Origin: an uncultured Rhodopila sp.
Lineage (GTDB): Bacteria > Pseudomonadota > Alphaproteobacteria > Acetobacterales > Acetobacteraceae
Reading direction: 5' to 3'
NCBI RefSeq assembly: GCF_903944925.1
Contig: NZ_CAJATU010000131.1
Location: forward strand, 1 to 64,000
Length of the DNA stretch: 64,000 bases
Numbering within the stretch: position 1 is the stretch's first letter; each line of letters starts with the position of its first letter. Shown here piece by piece: positions 1-8,380 of the stretch. The notes beneath the pieces were generated by a model, which did no database searches, was not told where the DNA came from, and saw nothing but the letters and a program-made list of their open reading frames with translations. The position numbers and the translations under genes were made by a program.

Positions 1-1071
1 CTGCGCGACCCGCGCCAGCAAGGCAAGGTGGCTTACCCGCTCGATGAGGTCCTGCTTTTGTGCCTGCTCGGCGTGCTTGCCGGGGCCGAGGCTTTCACCG
101 AGATCGCCCTGTTCGGCGTCAAAAAACTGGCGTTTCTTCGCCGCTTCCGTCCGTTCAAGGATGGCACGCCGGACCACGGTCACCTGAGCGACATCCTGGC
201 GGTGCTGGACGCCGACCAATTCCAGCGTTGCTTCGTCACGTGGGTCGCCGCGTTGACCGGCATTCCGGCTGGCGTGATCGCCATCGATGGCAAGACCGTG
301 CGGCGGTCCAAGAGCGCCGGCAAAGCCGCCATCCACATGGTTTCCGCCTTCGCCGCCCGCCAGCGTCTCGTGCTCGGCCAGGTCAAGGTGTCGGAAAAAT
401 CCAACGAGATCTTAGCGATCCCCAAGCTGCTGGAGATGCTGGCGATCGAAGGGGCGATCATCACGATCGATGCCATGGGGTGCCAGCGCGACATTGCGCA
501 GAAGGTTCTCGAAAAGAAGGCCGATTACGTCCTGGCGCTGAAAGGCAACCAGACCTCATTGCGCGAGGATGTCGAACTCTTCGCCGCCGAACAGAAAGCC
601 AAGGGCTTTGCGGACACCACGGTCAGCCGGGATACGACGATCGATGGCGACCACGGCCGCATCGAAACCCGAACCACCACCGTCATCCAGGATGTCGGCT
701 GGCTTCAGGAACGCCACGAATGGCCCGGGCTGAAAGCCGTCGTCATGGTCGAAAGCAGCCGTGAGATCAGCGGAAAAGTCGAGACGGAGACACGGTTTTA
801 TATCACCTCGCTGGTTATGCTGGCGCACCTCCTCGGGCCGGTCGTGCGCAGCCACTGGGCGATTGAGAACAGCCTGCACTGGGTGCTGGACATGGTTTTC
901 CGCGATGACGAGTGTCGGCTGCGGACTGAGCACGCCCCGGCCAATTTCACCACCATCAAGCACATGGCACTCAACCTGCTCAGACGAGCTCCAGGCAAGA
1001 ACTCGTTGCGCGGCAGGCGCAAGGCGGCAGGGTGGGATGATGAGTTTCTTGCAAGCCTCATCACCGGGTGA
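1..1071 (+). CDS. ISAs1-family transposase, 5' end cut by window edge
   Basis: DDE transposase of the ISAs1 (H-repeat-associated) family, which moves its IS by cut-and-paste. The frame is open from base 1, and residues LRDPRQQGKVAYPL precede the first in-window start (GTG at 28), so a short N-terminal piece lies to the left of the window. Family features seen are the N-terminal LRDPRQ region, AIDGKTVRRS (first catalytic Asp), TIDAMGCQRDIA (second), the LKGNQ block and the HWAIENSLHWVLD block with the catalytic Glu. The C-terminus GWDDEFLASLITG is intact and no frameshift is seen, so the gene could be active. I cannot define the terminal inverted repeats because the left end is missing. Family call is confident. 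Confidence 0.93.
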   Translation: MRDPRQQGKVAYPLDEVLLLCLLGVLAGAEAFTEIALFGVKKLAFLRRFRPFKDGTPDHGHLSDILAVLDADQFQRCFVTWVAALTGIPAGVIAIDGKTVRRSKSAGKAAIHMVSAFAARQRLVLGQVKVSEKSNEILAIPKLLEMLAIEGAIITIDAMGCQRDIAQKVLEKKADYVLALKGNQTSLREDVELFAAEQKAKGFADTTVSRDTTIDGDHGRIETRTTTVIQDVGWLQERHEWPGLKAVVMVESSREISGKVETETRFYITSLVMLAHLLGPVVRSHWAIENSLHWVLDMVFRDDECRLRTEHAPANFTTIKHMALNLLRRAPGKNSLRGRRKAAGWDDEFLASLITG

Positions 1072-1084
1072 AAAGGTTCACCCG
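1065..1084 (+). terminator. Hairpin over the transposase stop codon
   Basis: CGGGTGAA and TTCACCCG form a perfect 8-bp stem around AAGG. The stem includes the TGA stop of the transposase. There is no T-run after it, so a Rho-independent terminator is only one option; it could also be part of the IS right end. Confidence 0.4.
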
Positions 1085-1167
1085 ATTCACCTGACGTGAG
1101 GGCCGATTGGGATGGCGGTTCAGAGGTTGAGGGCGTCGATGGCCGGACCCGAACCCGATTGGTTCTT

Positions 1168-1479
1168 ATGGATTGCCGCTTCGAGGTCTCTTGGCAGACA
1201 CGAAAAGCCGCGATGGTCCGGAGGAAGGGCATCCTCATGAGGCAAGCTGCAATGGTCCTGGACGACCCGAACGTAAGGCTTGAACCCCAGGTGGTCGGCC
1301 CTTACGATGGCCAATACAGGGCTATCGGTCGTGCTCCCGACAATCGTCTTCTTACCCTTGCGGCGGACATCGCCTACCCTGACGATGACGATAGTATGGA
1401 GGACGTCGGCATTATCAGAAGTTACACGGTCTGGCTTGCGAGCAGCGCTGAAGAGGCGATTTATCACGATGAACAATGA
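1168..1479 (+). CDS. BrnT-like type II toxin homologue
   Basis: Protein of 103 residues resembling the BrnT RelE-fold ribonuclease toxins. BrnT landmarks that can be recognised are an N-terminal RFEVSW (family: FEWD), a middle AAMVLDDPNV (family: A..VF.DP), QYRAIGRAPDNRLLTL (family: R...IG.....LLVV), and a C-terminal IIRSYTV (family: IRIISAR). The match is divergent and the usual HGVSFEEA segment is degraded, so activity is uncertain. The ATG at 1168 is chosen because it places the start just before the family's first strand; the frame is open from 1096. It lies 96 bases behind the transposase and overlaps the next ORF by 11 bases, which suggests a coupled pair as in toxin-antitoxin modules. 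Confidence 0.5.
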   Translation: MDCRFEVSWQTRKAAMVRRKGILMRQAAMVLDDPNVRLEPQVVGPYDGQYRAIGRAPDNRLLTLAADIAYPDDDDSMEDVGIIRSYTVWLASSAEEAIYHDEQ

Positions 1480-1675
1480 CAAGCACCTCGGGTTTCTGAG
1501 ATCCGGCAAACGTCCGGGGCCGGACAGCGCGGGCGCGGAGCTGGAAGATCCTGATCGACTCCCCGAAATCGAGCCGGATGCCAAGATACTGACGTTCGGC
1601 CAAGTGCTTGAGATCGAGAGCAGAAAGGCGCGAGAGCGTCGGGCGGCGCGCGCCGCATCAGGGCCGAAGGTCTAA
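1469..1675 (+). CDS. Small hypothetical protein overlapping BrnT-like gene (candidate antitoxin)
   Basis: Protein of 68 residues starting at the ATG at 1469, inside the end of the BrnT-like gene (11-base overlap), which implies coupled translation. It is charged: an acidic middle (ELEDPDRLPEIEPDAK) is followed by LTFGQVLEIESRKARERRAARAA, a predicted helix rich in Arg and Ala. It is not a recognisable BrnA: no ribbon-helix-helix core with the usual RLD...W....N pattern is visible. Position and overlap make an antitoxin or accessory role possible, but this is inference from context only. It could also be an unrelated small ORF. Confidence 0.45.
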   Translation: MNNDKHLGFLRSGKRPGPDSAGAELEDPDRLPEIEPDAKILTFGQVLEIESRKARERRAARAASGPKV

Positions 1676-1844
1676 CCATCGCCGGGTTCCGAAGTTAGCT
1701 GTCCGCGACAAAAACTCCGCCCCCGGAAGCGACGGCACTAGCCGTCGAACCGATTGACAGGTCCGCTATCCGGGCGATGTCCCTAGCCTGGAAGCCAAAG
1801 ACAAAACCTGATCCCCAACCCCGTACCAGTCCGGAGAGAAAACC

Positions 1845-2039
1845 ATGCCAGGTATCGAGGAGACCGAACTCGACGAATATCACGGCGCCATCGTCACCGA
1901 CGCCGAGAAGCTGGTCGAGAAGTACCGCGCGATCTTCGACTGGAACGTACCCGACATCGACCAGAAGCTGGCCGATCGGCTTATTCTGGGCGAACTGCGC
2001 AAAGCCATCGATGCTATCGAAAAGAGACTGCTGGGATAG
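1845..2039 (+). CDS. Small hypothetical protein (64 aa)
   Basis: Acidic 64-residue protein beginning MPGIEETELDEYHG. It has no signal peptide, membrane segment or Cys/His cluster and is predicted mostly helical (AEKLVEKYRAIF, then DQKLADRLILGELRKAIDAIEKRL). A GGAGAG sequence lies 10-15 bases before the ATG at 1845 and supports the start. I do not recognise the family. It stands alone on the plus strand, convergent with rnhA, and the gap between them holds a hairpin. No function is proposed. Confidence 0.6.
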   Translation: MPGIEETELDEYHGAIVTDAEKLVEKYRAIFDWNVPDIDQKLADRLILGELRKAIDAIEKRLLG

Positions 2040-2055
2040 CACCCCGGGCCGCTCC

Positions 2056-2077
2056 GGCACGACCTGTAGGCCGTGCC
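2056..2077. terminator. Hairpin between convergent genes
   Basis: GGCACGACCT and AGGCCGTGCC pair over 10 bp with one mismatch around a two-base loop. It lies between the stop of the 64-residue ORF and the stop of rnhA. There is no T-run, so termination is plausible from position only. Confidence 0.3.
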
Positions 2078-2095
2078 ACGGGCGGCCTTCGGCTA

Positions 2096-2581
2096 TCACC
2101 CGCCGCCGAACGCTGCCCGCCTGGCCTCCGTCGCCAGCCGATCGGCTCGCTCGTTCATATCGTTGCCGTCATGGCCGCGCACCCATTTCCACTCCACCCG
2201 GTGCGTCTCGCCCGCCGTCAGTATCCGCTTCCACAGATCGACATTCGCCACCGGATCGCCGACGGAGCCGCGCCAGCCCTTGCGCACCCAGCCGGTGATC
2301 CACTTTGTGATGCCATTCTTCAGATACTGGCTGTCGGTATGCACCACCACGTGGCAGGGCCGGGTCAGCGCCTCCAGCGCCATCGCCGGGGCGGTCAGTT
2401 CCATGCGGTTGTTGGTGGTCTTCGCCTCGGCCCCCGACAGCTCCTTCACTACGTTGCGGAACACCATGATCGCGGCCCAGCCGCCCGGACCCGGATTGGG
2501 CTTGCAGCCGCCATCCGTCCAGATGTTCACCACCTTGTCCGGATCGGGCGGCAGCGACACGACGATGTCGTCAGAGGCCAT
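2096..2581 (-). CDS. rnhA: Ribonuclease HI
   Basis: Endonuclease that cuts the RNA strand of RNA-DNA hybrids in replication and R-loop removal; cytoplasmic. The 161-residue protein has all four catalytic acids of the family: D23 in [16 protein letters not shown]61 in NNRMELTA, D83 in [10 protein letters not shown] and D147 in NERADRLA. The assisting H137 in RGHDGN is also present. Length is normal. The start is placed at ATG 2581 (MASDD), giving an 11-base overlap with the end of thrB; an upstream in-frame ATG at 2593 (MERPM) would extend it by four residues. It is the second gene of a thrB-rnhA pair, an order known from many alphaproteobacteria. Confidence 0.96.
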   Translation of the reverse strand: MASDDIVVSLPPDPDKVVNIWTDGGCKPNPGPGGWAAIMVFRNVVKELSGAEAKTTNNRMELTAPAMALEALTRPCHVVVHTDSQYLKNGITKWITGWVRKGWRGSVGDPVANVDLWKRILTAGETHRVEWKWVRGHDGNDMNERADRLATEARRAAFGGG

Positions 2582-3530
2582 AGGCCGCTCCATCCGAGGC
2601 GGACAGATGGAAGCGCAGCCGCCGCAGATACTCGAGCGGGTCCTTCCGCGTCACCAGCGCGCCCGGCGGCGTGTTCAGCCAGTCGAACAGGCGGGTCAGC
2701 AGGAAGCGGATCGCGGCACCCTGGCACAGCACCGGCAGGGCGGCCTGCTCAGCCGCCGACAGGCGCCGCACCGACTGGTAGCCCGCCAGCAGCGCCCGGC
2801 TTTTCGTCACGTTGAAGGAAAAATCCGGCTCGAAGCACCAGGCGTTCAGGCAGACGGCGATGTCGTAGGCCAGCAGGTCGGTTGCCGCGAAGTAGAAGTC
2901 GATCACGCCCGACAGCCTGTCATCCAGGAAGAATACGTTGTCCGGGAACATGTCGGCGTGGATATGCCCCTCGGGCAGCCCCGCCGGCCAGGCGGTCAGG
3001 ATCGTCTCCAGCGCAGCATCCAGTTGCCAGGCCAGCCCGGCCTGGACCTCATCCGCGCGGTCGCGGCAGCGCTCCAGCAGCGGCGTCCAACTGTCCGGGC
3101 CGAGCGTGTTGCCGCGCCGCGGCTGGTAGCCGGTGCCCGCCAGATGCAGCGCCGCCAGTGTCTTGCCGACGGGACCGCAGTGCTGCGGCCGCACCCGCCG
3201 CGGCCAGACGCCGGGCAGGAAGGTGGTGATCGCCGCGTGCCGCCCGCTCAGGTGCCGCAGGGCGGAGCCGTCGCGGCCGCGCACCGGCTGCGGGCACACC
3301 AGGCCGTGCTGCGCCAGGTGCTCCATCAGGCCGAGGAACCAGGGCAGTTCGGCCGGGTCCACCCGCTTTTCGTACAGAGTCAGGATGAAGTCGCCGCGCG
3401 TGGTCTTCAGCGAATAGTTGGAGTTTTCAACGCCCTCGGCGATGCCGCGGAAAGCGACGATGGTGCCGATATCGTAGCCCAGCAGGAAGGTCTCCAGCGC
3501 CTCGTCCGTGACCTCGGTGTAAACCGCCAT
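2571..3530 (-). CDS. thrB: Homoserine kinase (aminoglycoside-phosphotransferase fold)
   Basis: Phosphorylates L-homoserine with ATP, the penultimate step of threonine synthesis; cytoplasmic. This is the ThrB type built on the APH/choline-kinase fold that replaces the GHMP type in alphaproteobacteria. Seen in the 319-residue sequence: GVENSNYSL and the FILTLYE strand of the N-lobe (residues 33-55), the catalytic loop HADMFPDN (H191, D193, N198) and the metal-binding IDFYFA (D211). Length is normal. Translation starts at MAVYTEV. The stop overlaps rnhA, so both are likely on one transcript, with the complex I subunit gene ten bases upstream. Confidence 0.95.
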   Translation of the reverse strand: MAVYTEVTDEALETFLLGYDIGTIVAFRGIAEGVENSNYSLKTTRGDFILTLYEKRVDPAELPWFLGLMEHLAQHGLVCPQPVRGRDGSALRHLSGRHAAITTFLPGVWPRRVRPQHCGPVGKTLAALHLAGTGYQPRRGNTLGPDSWTPLLERCRDRADEVQAGLAWQLDAALETILTAWPAGLPEGHIHADMFPDNVFFLDDRLSGVIDFYFAATDLLAYDIAVCLNAWCFEPDFSFNVTKSRALLAGYQSVRRLSAAEQAALPVLCQGAAIRFLLTRLFDWLNTPPGALVTRKDPLEYLRRLRFHLSASDGAAYGL

Positions 3531-3540
3531 GGGACTGGGT

Positions 3541-3846
3541 TCAGTGGGTCCAGTTTTCGATACGGCCCCACTTGAAGTTGTCGGCGTAGGCCTTCGGCTT
3601 GACCCGGCGGGTCTGCGGCAGCTCGACTTCGTATTGCAGGCCGGCGCGTTCGGCGTAGGCGATGGCTTCTTCCCGGGTCTCGAAGGTTAGTTTGACCTGA
3701 GTCTGGGTGTCGCCGCCGCCGATCCAGCCCATCAGGGGGTCCGGGCGGCGGGCGTGGTCGTTGGCAAACTCGATCGCCCAGGCGTGCGTCTTGGCCCAGC
3801 CGGATTGCATGGCGGTTTTCGGCGGCTGGAAGATGCGGGCACGCAT
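3541..3846 (-). CDS. NADH dehydrogenase (complex I) accessory subunit, NDUFS4-type
   Basis: Protein of 101 residues of the ETC complex I subunit family (NDUFS4, 18-kDa subunit), an accessory subunit found in alphaproteobacteria and mitochondria. Family landmarks are MRARIFQPPKTAMQSG at the N-terminus, WAIEFAN, PLMGWIGGGDTQTQVKLTF, the EEAIAYAERAGLQYEVELP block, and the C-terminal YADNFKWGRIENWTH. The frame is open far upstream through the tRNA gene, but the ATG at 3846 matches the family N-terminus. It lies just downstream of tRNA-Pro and 10 bases upstream of thrB on the same strand. It is far from any nuo operon in this window, which is usual for this subunit. Confidence 0.92.
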   Translation of the reverse strand: MRARIFQPPKTAMQSGWAKTHAWAIEFANDHARRPDPLMGWIGGGDTQTQVKLTFETREEAIAYAERAGLQYEVELPQTRRVKPKAYADNFKWGRIENWTH

Positions 3847-3869
3847 GGCGGTCGTCTCCGATAAGAAAG

Positions 3870-3946
3870 TGGTCGGGGCGGCGGGACTCGAACCCACGAC
3901 CTCCTGTACCCAAAACAGGCGCGCTACCAGGCTGCGCCACACCCCG
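3870..3946 (-). tRNA. tRNA-Pro, anticodon TGG
   Basis: The complement strand folds as a complete 77-base tRNA. The acceptor stem is CGGGGTG with CGCCCCG (one G-U pair). The D arm is GCGCAGCCTGGTAGCGC, the anticodon loop TTTTGGG carries TGG (Pro), and the T arm contains GGGTTCGAGTCC. The 3' CCA is encoded (bases 3870-3872). It lies upstream of, and on the same strand as, the complex I subunit gene. Confidence 0.97.
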
Positions 3947-4098
3947 ACCGTAGGAAGCGGGCGGACCCTATGGGGGGCGGCGTTCCGATGCAAGCGGATT
4001 GGCGGGGCAGGGGGCATCAATACGTCATGGCGCTTCTCCGGGGCATGCCGGCCAACGCATTCGTTGACGCAATGGTCCAGGTATCCCACACTCGGACC

Positions 4099-4371
4099 AT
4101 GAGTGACGCGCCTCCTCTTTCGGGCGGCCCTTCCGATCCCCATGGTCCGGACATGGCCATCAAGCGCCTGGAAGACACCTGCCAGCGGATCGAGGCGCTG
4201 CTGACGCGCATGGACGATCGCCTGCGCAAGGTCGAGATCGACGTGGCGGAGATGCGCGGGCGGATCGCGCAACTGCCGTCCACTTGGGCGATGATCACTA
4301 CGATGCTTGGCGGACAGGTCGCGTTCGCTGCCGCGATCCTGGCGATCCTGAAGATCGCGGGGACCCGTTAG
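4099..4371 (+). CDS. Small coiled-coil protein with C-terminal membrane helix
   Basis: Protein of 90 residues. After a Pro/Gly-rich start (MSDAPPLSGGPSDPHG), residues 21-55 form a charged heptad-like helix (IKRLEDTCQRIEALLTRMDD, then RLRKVEIDVAEMRGRIAQLP). A hydrophobic segment GGQVAFAAAILAILKIAG ends the protein. This layout, including the MRGRIAQLPSTW junction, resembles the XhlA-type small proteins scattered in alphaproteobacterial genomes, so a membrane-anchored coiled coil is likely. The ATG at 4099 is preferred to upstream in-frame ATGs because the earlier residues are low-complexity. It stands alone, convergent with the DUF192 gene. Function unknown. Confidence 0.65.
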   Translation: MSDAPPLSGGPSDPHGPDMAIKRLEDTCQRIEALLTRMDDRLRKVEIDVAEMRGRIAQLPSTWAMITTMLGGQVAFAAAILAILKIAGTR

Positions 4372-4392
4372 GCGGGCCGCGACCGCCGGCTG

Positions 4393-4875
4393 CTACTGCA
4401 CGTTCTCAAAGATCCGCTGCTTCACCGTATCGCCCACCCTGATATCCAGCCGCGCCGTCGTGCCGCCGGCGAGCTCCAGCACCGCGCGCACCGGCCCGCG
4501 GCTGTCGATCGCCGCCAGGCTGCGCGGCGTGGTGTCCTCGGCGATCGAGCGGATCGTCCCGTCCGGGTTGATGAACACCATGTCGAGCGGCACCAGCGTG
4601 TTGCGCATCCACATCTGGCTGGACTTCGGGAACCCCCAGTCGAACAGCATGCCGCCATCCGCCGGAATGCTGGTGCGGAACATTTCGCCGACTGTCTGCT
4701 GCTGCGGCGTGGCGGCCACCTCCACCACGAACGAATGTTCCACTCCACCGCGGCCCACGATCACCAGTTGCTCCTTCGGCAGTTCGGCTTGCGGTCCGGT
4801 CGGATCGGGCACCTGCGCCCAAAGCCCGAGCGGCAGCGCGGCGGCGGCAAGCGCCAGCAGAAGACGGCGTTTCAT
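4393..4875 (-). CDS. DUF192 family exported protein
   Basis: Protein of 160 residues. It begins with a signal peptide (MKRRLLLALAAAALPLGLWA, likely cut after AQ) and then carries the complete DUF192 core: VEVAATPQQQTVGEMFRTS, GMLFDWGFPKSSQMWMRNT, LVPLDMVFINPDGTI and DTVKQRIFE. The family is widespread and its function is unknown; the fold is a small beta-barrel. The ATG at 4875 is chosen because the upstream extension has no coding character and because it overlaps the stop of the deacetylase gene by four bases (ATGA), which suggests translational coupling. Confidence 0.9.
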   Translation of the reverse strand: MKRRLLLALAAAALPLGLWAQVPDPTGPQAELPKEQLVIVGRGGVEHSFVVEVAATPQQQTVGEMFRTSIPADGGMLFDWGFPKSSQMWMRNTLVPLDMVFINPDGTIRSIAEDTTPRSLAAIDSRGPVRAVLELAGGTTARLDIRVGDTVKQRIFENVQ

Positions 4876-5993
4876 GCGGACAGGCTCTCCTTGATCAGGC
4901 TTCGCACCGAGTCGCGCACCGGTCCGGGGCGAGGCGGGTCGAGCAACGTGGTCATCCAATGCTCCGGCGGATGGCGGCCGATAGCGCGGTCGAAGCGCAG
5001 GGCGCGCAGCGTTGCCTCGGCCTTCGGCGGCAGGCGGTCAGGGATCGGATGGTTGTTCAAAGTGCCCCAGATCAGCGCCCAGCACCGGCCGACGGTCCAG
5101 GGGTTGTAGCCGCCGCCGCCCAGCACGACCAGACGGGACGCCAGCGGCATGACTGACTGAACCACCGCCCGGTAGGCGTTGTTCGACAGCGACAGTTTTG
5201 CCAATGGGTCTTCGTGCAGCGAGTCCGCCCCGGCCTGGAGCATGATCGCCTGCGGCCGGCGCGCGGCGATCAGCGGCAGCACCGCGTCCTGCATGACCGC
5301 TTCGAACTCCGAGTCGTTGCAGCCGGCGGGCAGCGGGAAGTTGCGCGCCGCGCCGCCAGCCCGATCGTCCGCGGCGCCGGTGAACGGCCAGCGGGCGGCC
5401 TCGTGCAGGCTGATGGTCAGCACCCGCGGATCGTTATGGAATGCGTCCTGCACGCCGTCGCCGTGATGTGCGTCGATGTCGAGGTAGACGATGTTGTCCA
5501 GTCCGAGGTCCAGCCAGGTCAGCAGCCCCAGCACCGGATCGTTCAGAAAGCAGAAGCCCGACGCCCGATCAGCGCGCCCGTGATGCGTGCCGCCGCCCGG
5601 GCAGTGCGCGATCCCGCCCTGCGCGGCCAGTCGCGCCGCCAGCATGACGCCGCCGGCGGAGATCGCCGGACGGCGATAGACCTCCCGGTAGACCGGGTTG
5701 CCGTCCGCGCCGATGCGAAAGCGGGCGCGGGTTTCGGCGCTGACCGACTGGTCGCGTTCCGCCTGGCGCAGCGCGGCGATGTATGTCGGATCATGGAAAC
5801 GGGTCAGCTCCGCCTCTGTGGCCATCGGCGCCTCGCGATAGACGGCATCCGGCAGCCAGCCGAGGGCGCGGCAGAGGTCGGTGCAGACGGACACCCGCGG
5901 CACCGCCAGCGGGTGCTTCGGGCCGTAGCTGGAGTTCCGGTAGATTTCGCTGCCGACAAAAAGCGGCGGGACGGCCGGCGCCTCCAGCGTCAT
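4872..5993 (-). CDS. Histone deacetylase family protein (AcuC/acetylpolyamine amidohydrolase type)
   Basis: Zinc-dependent deacetylase of the arginase/deacetylase fold. In bacteria such proteins act on acetyl-lysine (AcuC) or acetylpolyamines; the substrate cannot be told here. Of 373 residues, the active site is complete: the His pair H137-H138 in GGTHHG, zinc ligands D174 and H176 in DIDAHHGDG, the third ligand in QAGADSLHEDP, and the transition-state Tyr in GGGGYN. The start MTLEAPAVPP fits the family length. It is the upstream gene of a coupled pair with DUF192 and follows the PrpB-like gene by 13 bases on the same strand, so three genes may form one operon. Confidence 0.93.
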   Translation of the reverse strand: MTLEAPAVPPLFVGSEIYRNSSYGPKHPLAVPRVSVCTDLCRALGWLPDAVYREAPMATEAELTRFHDPTYIAALRQAERDQSVSAETRARFRIGADGNPVYREVYRRPAISAGGVMLAARLAAQGGIAHCPGGGTHHGRADRASGFCFLNDPVLGLLTWLDLGLDNIVYLDIDAHHGDGVQDAFHNDPRVLTISLHEAARWPFTGAADDRAGGAARNFPLPAGCNDSEFEAVMQDAVLPLIAARRPQAIMLQAGADSLHEDPLAKLSLSNNAYRAVVQSVMPLASRLVVLGGGGYNPWTVGRCWALIWGTLNNHPIPDRLPPKAEATLRALRFDRAIGRHPPEHWMTTLLDPPRPGPVRDSVRSLIKESLSA

Positions 5994-6006
5994 GCAGGCC
6001 CCACGC

Positions 6007-6930
6007 TCAAACCGCTTGCGGCATCGCCTGCGGGATGATCGTCGTCACGATCGATGCGTCCAGCGCCTCGTAGTCATGGTAGCCGATGGTGGCGTAGAGC
6101 TCGGCCCGGGTCTGCATGTGGTCCACCATGTTCTGCGTGCCGCCGTCCTTTCGGATGGCAGCATACAGCCGGGCCTGAGCCTTGTTGGCGACGCGCAGGC
6201 TGGACACCGGCCAGATCACCATCTTGTAGCCCATCGCCTCGAACTCGGAGGCCGTGAAGAACGGCGTGCGGCCGAACTCCGTCATGTTGGCCAGCAGCGG
6301 CACGCCGGGCAGGCGGGAGGACACTTCCTTGAACATCTCCGCCGTGTTCAACGCTTCGGGGAAGATCCCGTCGGCGCCGGCCTCCATGAACAGCTTGGCG
6401 CGGCCGACGCAGCCGTCGAGGCCCTCGGACGCCGCCGCATCGGTGCGGGCGATGATGAACAGATGCCGCCGCGCCTTCCGCGCCGCCGCGATCTTCGCCG
6501 CCATGTCGTGCGGGTCCGCCAGCTTCTTGTCGTTCAGGTGGCCGCATTTCTTCGGCAGCAACTGGTCTTCGATCTGCACCGCGGCGCCCCCGGCATCCTC
6601 GAAGCTGCGGACCATATGCATCACATTCAGCGTCTCGCCATAGCCGGTATCGCCATCCACCAGGATCGGCAGGCCGGTGGCGCGGGCGATCTGGCGCACG
6701 AAGAAGCACACCTCATCGACGGTGATCATGCCGAGGTCGGGCAGGCCCATGGAGGCGGTCATGGCGGCGCCGGAGAGATACAGCCCCTCGAACCCGGCCT
6801 GTTTGGCCTGGAGTCCGGCCTGTCCGTTATGCGCGCCCGGCAACTGCAGGATACCCGGCCGGGCGAGCAGCGCACGAAAACGCTCCCCCGCGGGGGCAGT
6901 CGGCATATCGGCGGCAACGAGATAGGTCAT
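6007..6930 (-). CDS. prpB: Methylisocitrate lyase / PEP mutase superfamily enzyme
   Basis: TIM-barrel lyase of the isocitrate lyase/PEP mutase superfamily, 307 residues. Visible motifs are LPGAHNGQAGLQAKQAGFEGLYLSG split over the first strand, metal-site VDGDTGYGE, the QIEDQ strand, and the active-site loop KKCGH with the catalytic Cys, which together mark the lyase group rather than PEP mutase. PrpB cleaves 2-methylisocitrate to pyruvate and succinate in propionate catabolism. No prpC or prpD is near, so a related lyase (2,3-dimethylmalate or oxaloacetate type) remains possible. It lies 13 bases upstream of the deacetylase gene, same strand. Confidence 0.85.
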   Translation of the reverse strand: MTYLVAADMPTAPAGERFRALLARPGILQLPGAHNGQAGLQAKQAGFEGLYLSGAAMTASMGLPDLGMITVDEVCFFVRQIARATGLPILVDGDTGYGETLNVMHMVRSFEDAGGAAVQIEDQLLPKKCGHLNDKKLADPHDMAAKIAAARKARRHLFIIARTDAAASEGLDGCVGRAKLFMEAGADGIFPEALNTAEMFKEVSSRLPGVPLLANMTEFGRTPFFTASEFEAMGYKMVIWPVSSLRVANKAQARLYAAIRKDGGTQNMVDHMQTRAELYATIGYHDYEALDASIVTTIIPQAMPQAV

Positions 6931-7095
6931 GAGGGGACTCCTTTTCCGCGTCCCGATAGCGGATCGGGGGCGAGAAGAACAGGGTGGAGCGGCGGCGGAA
7001 ACACTGCCTGCCAGGGGAACGCTATCACCTCGCCACCCGTCCGTCCCGTATTGCGTTGATCTCTTGCCGCGTCACACCGCAAGAGGAAGCCAGCC

Positions 7096-8193
7096 GTGCC
7101 CGACCCGTACAGCTCGGATCTGATCGTTCATTCCAGTCAGCCCTTTAATGCTGAACCGCCGCTGCATCGCCTGCGTGCTTCATTCATCACCCGCCAGTCC
7201 GACTTCTATGTTCGCAGCCACGGCGACATCCCCCGGCTGGACGCGGCGATCCACCGGCTGCGGGTGAAAGGCTGCGTCGCCCGGCCGCTCGACCTGTCGA
7301 TGCGGGATTTGCGCGAACGCTTCCCGCGCCGCTCGGTGACCGCCGTGCTGCAATGCGCCGGCAACCGCCGGGCCGACATGCACGCCGTGCGTCCGGTCTC
7401 CGGCGATCCGTTGGCGGCCGGCGCCATCGGCAACGCCCGATGGCACGGCGTCGCGCTCGCGGATGTGCTGCGGGAGGCGGGGGCGCGGGACGATCCGGCG
7501 CTGCATGTCGCATTCATCTGCCGCGATGAAGTCGATATGCCCGGTGAGGGCCGCTTTCGCTTCGGCGCGTCGATCCCGATGGGCAAGGCGTTGTCGCCTG
7601 AGGTGCTGCTGGCCTTTGCCATGAACGGTGAACCGTTGGCGCCCGAGCACGGGTTTCCGCTGCGCGTCATCGTGCCCGGCTATGCCGGCGTGCGCAGTCC
7701 GAAATGGCTCGACGCGATCACTGTGCAGGACATGCCGTCGGACAACCACATGCAGCAGCGGGACTACAAGCTGCTGCCGCCCGGCGTGACGGCGGACACG
7801 GTGGATTGGGCCGCCGGCATCCCGATCAACGATATGCCGTTGAACGCAGCCACCTGCGAGCCGGCGGCCGGTGCGACCGTGCCGGCGGGCCGCGTCATCG
7901 TTAAGGGCTATGCGATCGCGACGGGCCGCACCGTCGCGCGGGTCGATGTCTCCGCCGACAGCGGCCGGACCTGGCGGCAGGCGGAACTGGAAAGCGACCC
8001 GGCGGCGCCGTGGAGCTGGACGTTCTGGCGGACGACGCTCGACCTGGCGGCGGGGGAACACGAGCTGACGGTGCGGGCCTGGGACTCGGCCGGACAGACC
8101 CAGCCGGCGCGGCCGGACGATGTCTGGAACTTCAAAGGCTATCTGTGCGCCGCGTGGCACCGGGTCCGCGTGCGGGTCCTGAGTATTTCGTGA
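7096..8193 (+). CDS. Sulfite oxidase-type molybdopterin enzyme
   Basis: Molybdenum-cofactor enzyme of the eukaryotic-type sulfite oxidase family, 365 residues. It opens with SSQPFNAEPPLHRL. The Mo-ligating Cys is C87 in VLQCAGNRR, and the substrate/cofactor region GFPLRVIVPGYAGVRSPKWL is intact. The C-terminal half has the dimerisation Ig-like domain (VIVKGYAIATGRTVARVDVS and the WSWTFWRTTLDL strand). No signal peptide and no haem domain are present, so it is a cytoplasmic or separately partnered form. A GTG start at 7096 follows AGAGGAAG. Family members oxidise sulfite to sulfate; a nitrate reductase activity is the plant alternative. It stands alone; no c-type cytochrome partner is adjacent. 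Confidence 0.92.
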   Translation: MPDPYSSDLIVHSSQPFNAEPPLHRLRASFITRQSDFYVRSHGDIPRLDAAIHRLRVKGCVARPLDLSMRDLRERFPRRSVTAVLQCAGNRRADMHAVRPVSGDPLAAGAIGNARWHGVALADVLREAGARDDPALHVAFICRDEVDMPGEGRFRFGASIPMGKALSPEVLLAFAMNGEPLAPEHGFPLRVIVPGYAGVRSPKWLDAITVQDMPSDNHMQQRDYKLLPPGVTADTVDWAAGIPINDMPLNAATCEPAAGATVPAGRVIVKGYAIATGRTVARVDVSADSGRTWRQAELESDPAAPWSWTFWRTTLDLAAGEHELTVRAWDSAGQTQPARPDDVWNFKGYLCAAWHRVRVRVLSIS

Positions 8194-8380
8194 CTTCAGG
8201 CTATCGAAATCGTTCCTGATGCGACCAAAATGCCCCCGGCTGTCAAACCTGCCGCACCGGCCCTCAGGGTCTGGCCAACGCCAGCCGCCCCGTCTCGAGG
8301 CCGGATGCCGACCTGTATCCGGCGGCACTGCTGGAGGGGGGGGCGGTTTGCCGCGTTGGATGGCCGGGCTTCTCCGCTGC

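Noticed and set aside
2073-3575. Long plus-strand open frame opposite rnhA and thrB
   Set aside because: It is the antisense shadow of two genes with complete catalytic motifs; its translation is Arg/Pro/Gln-rich and has no domain.
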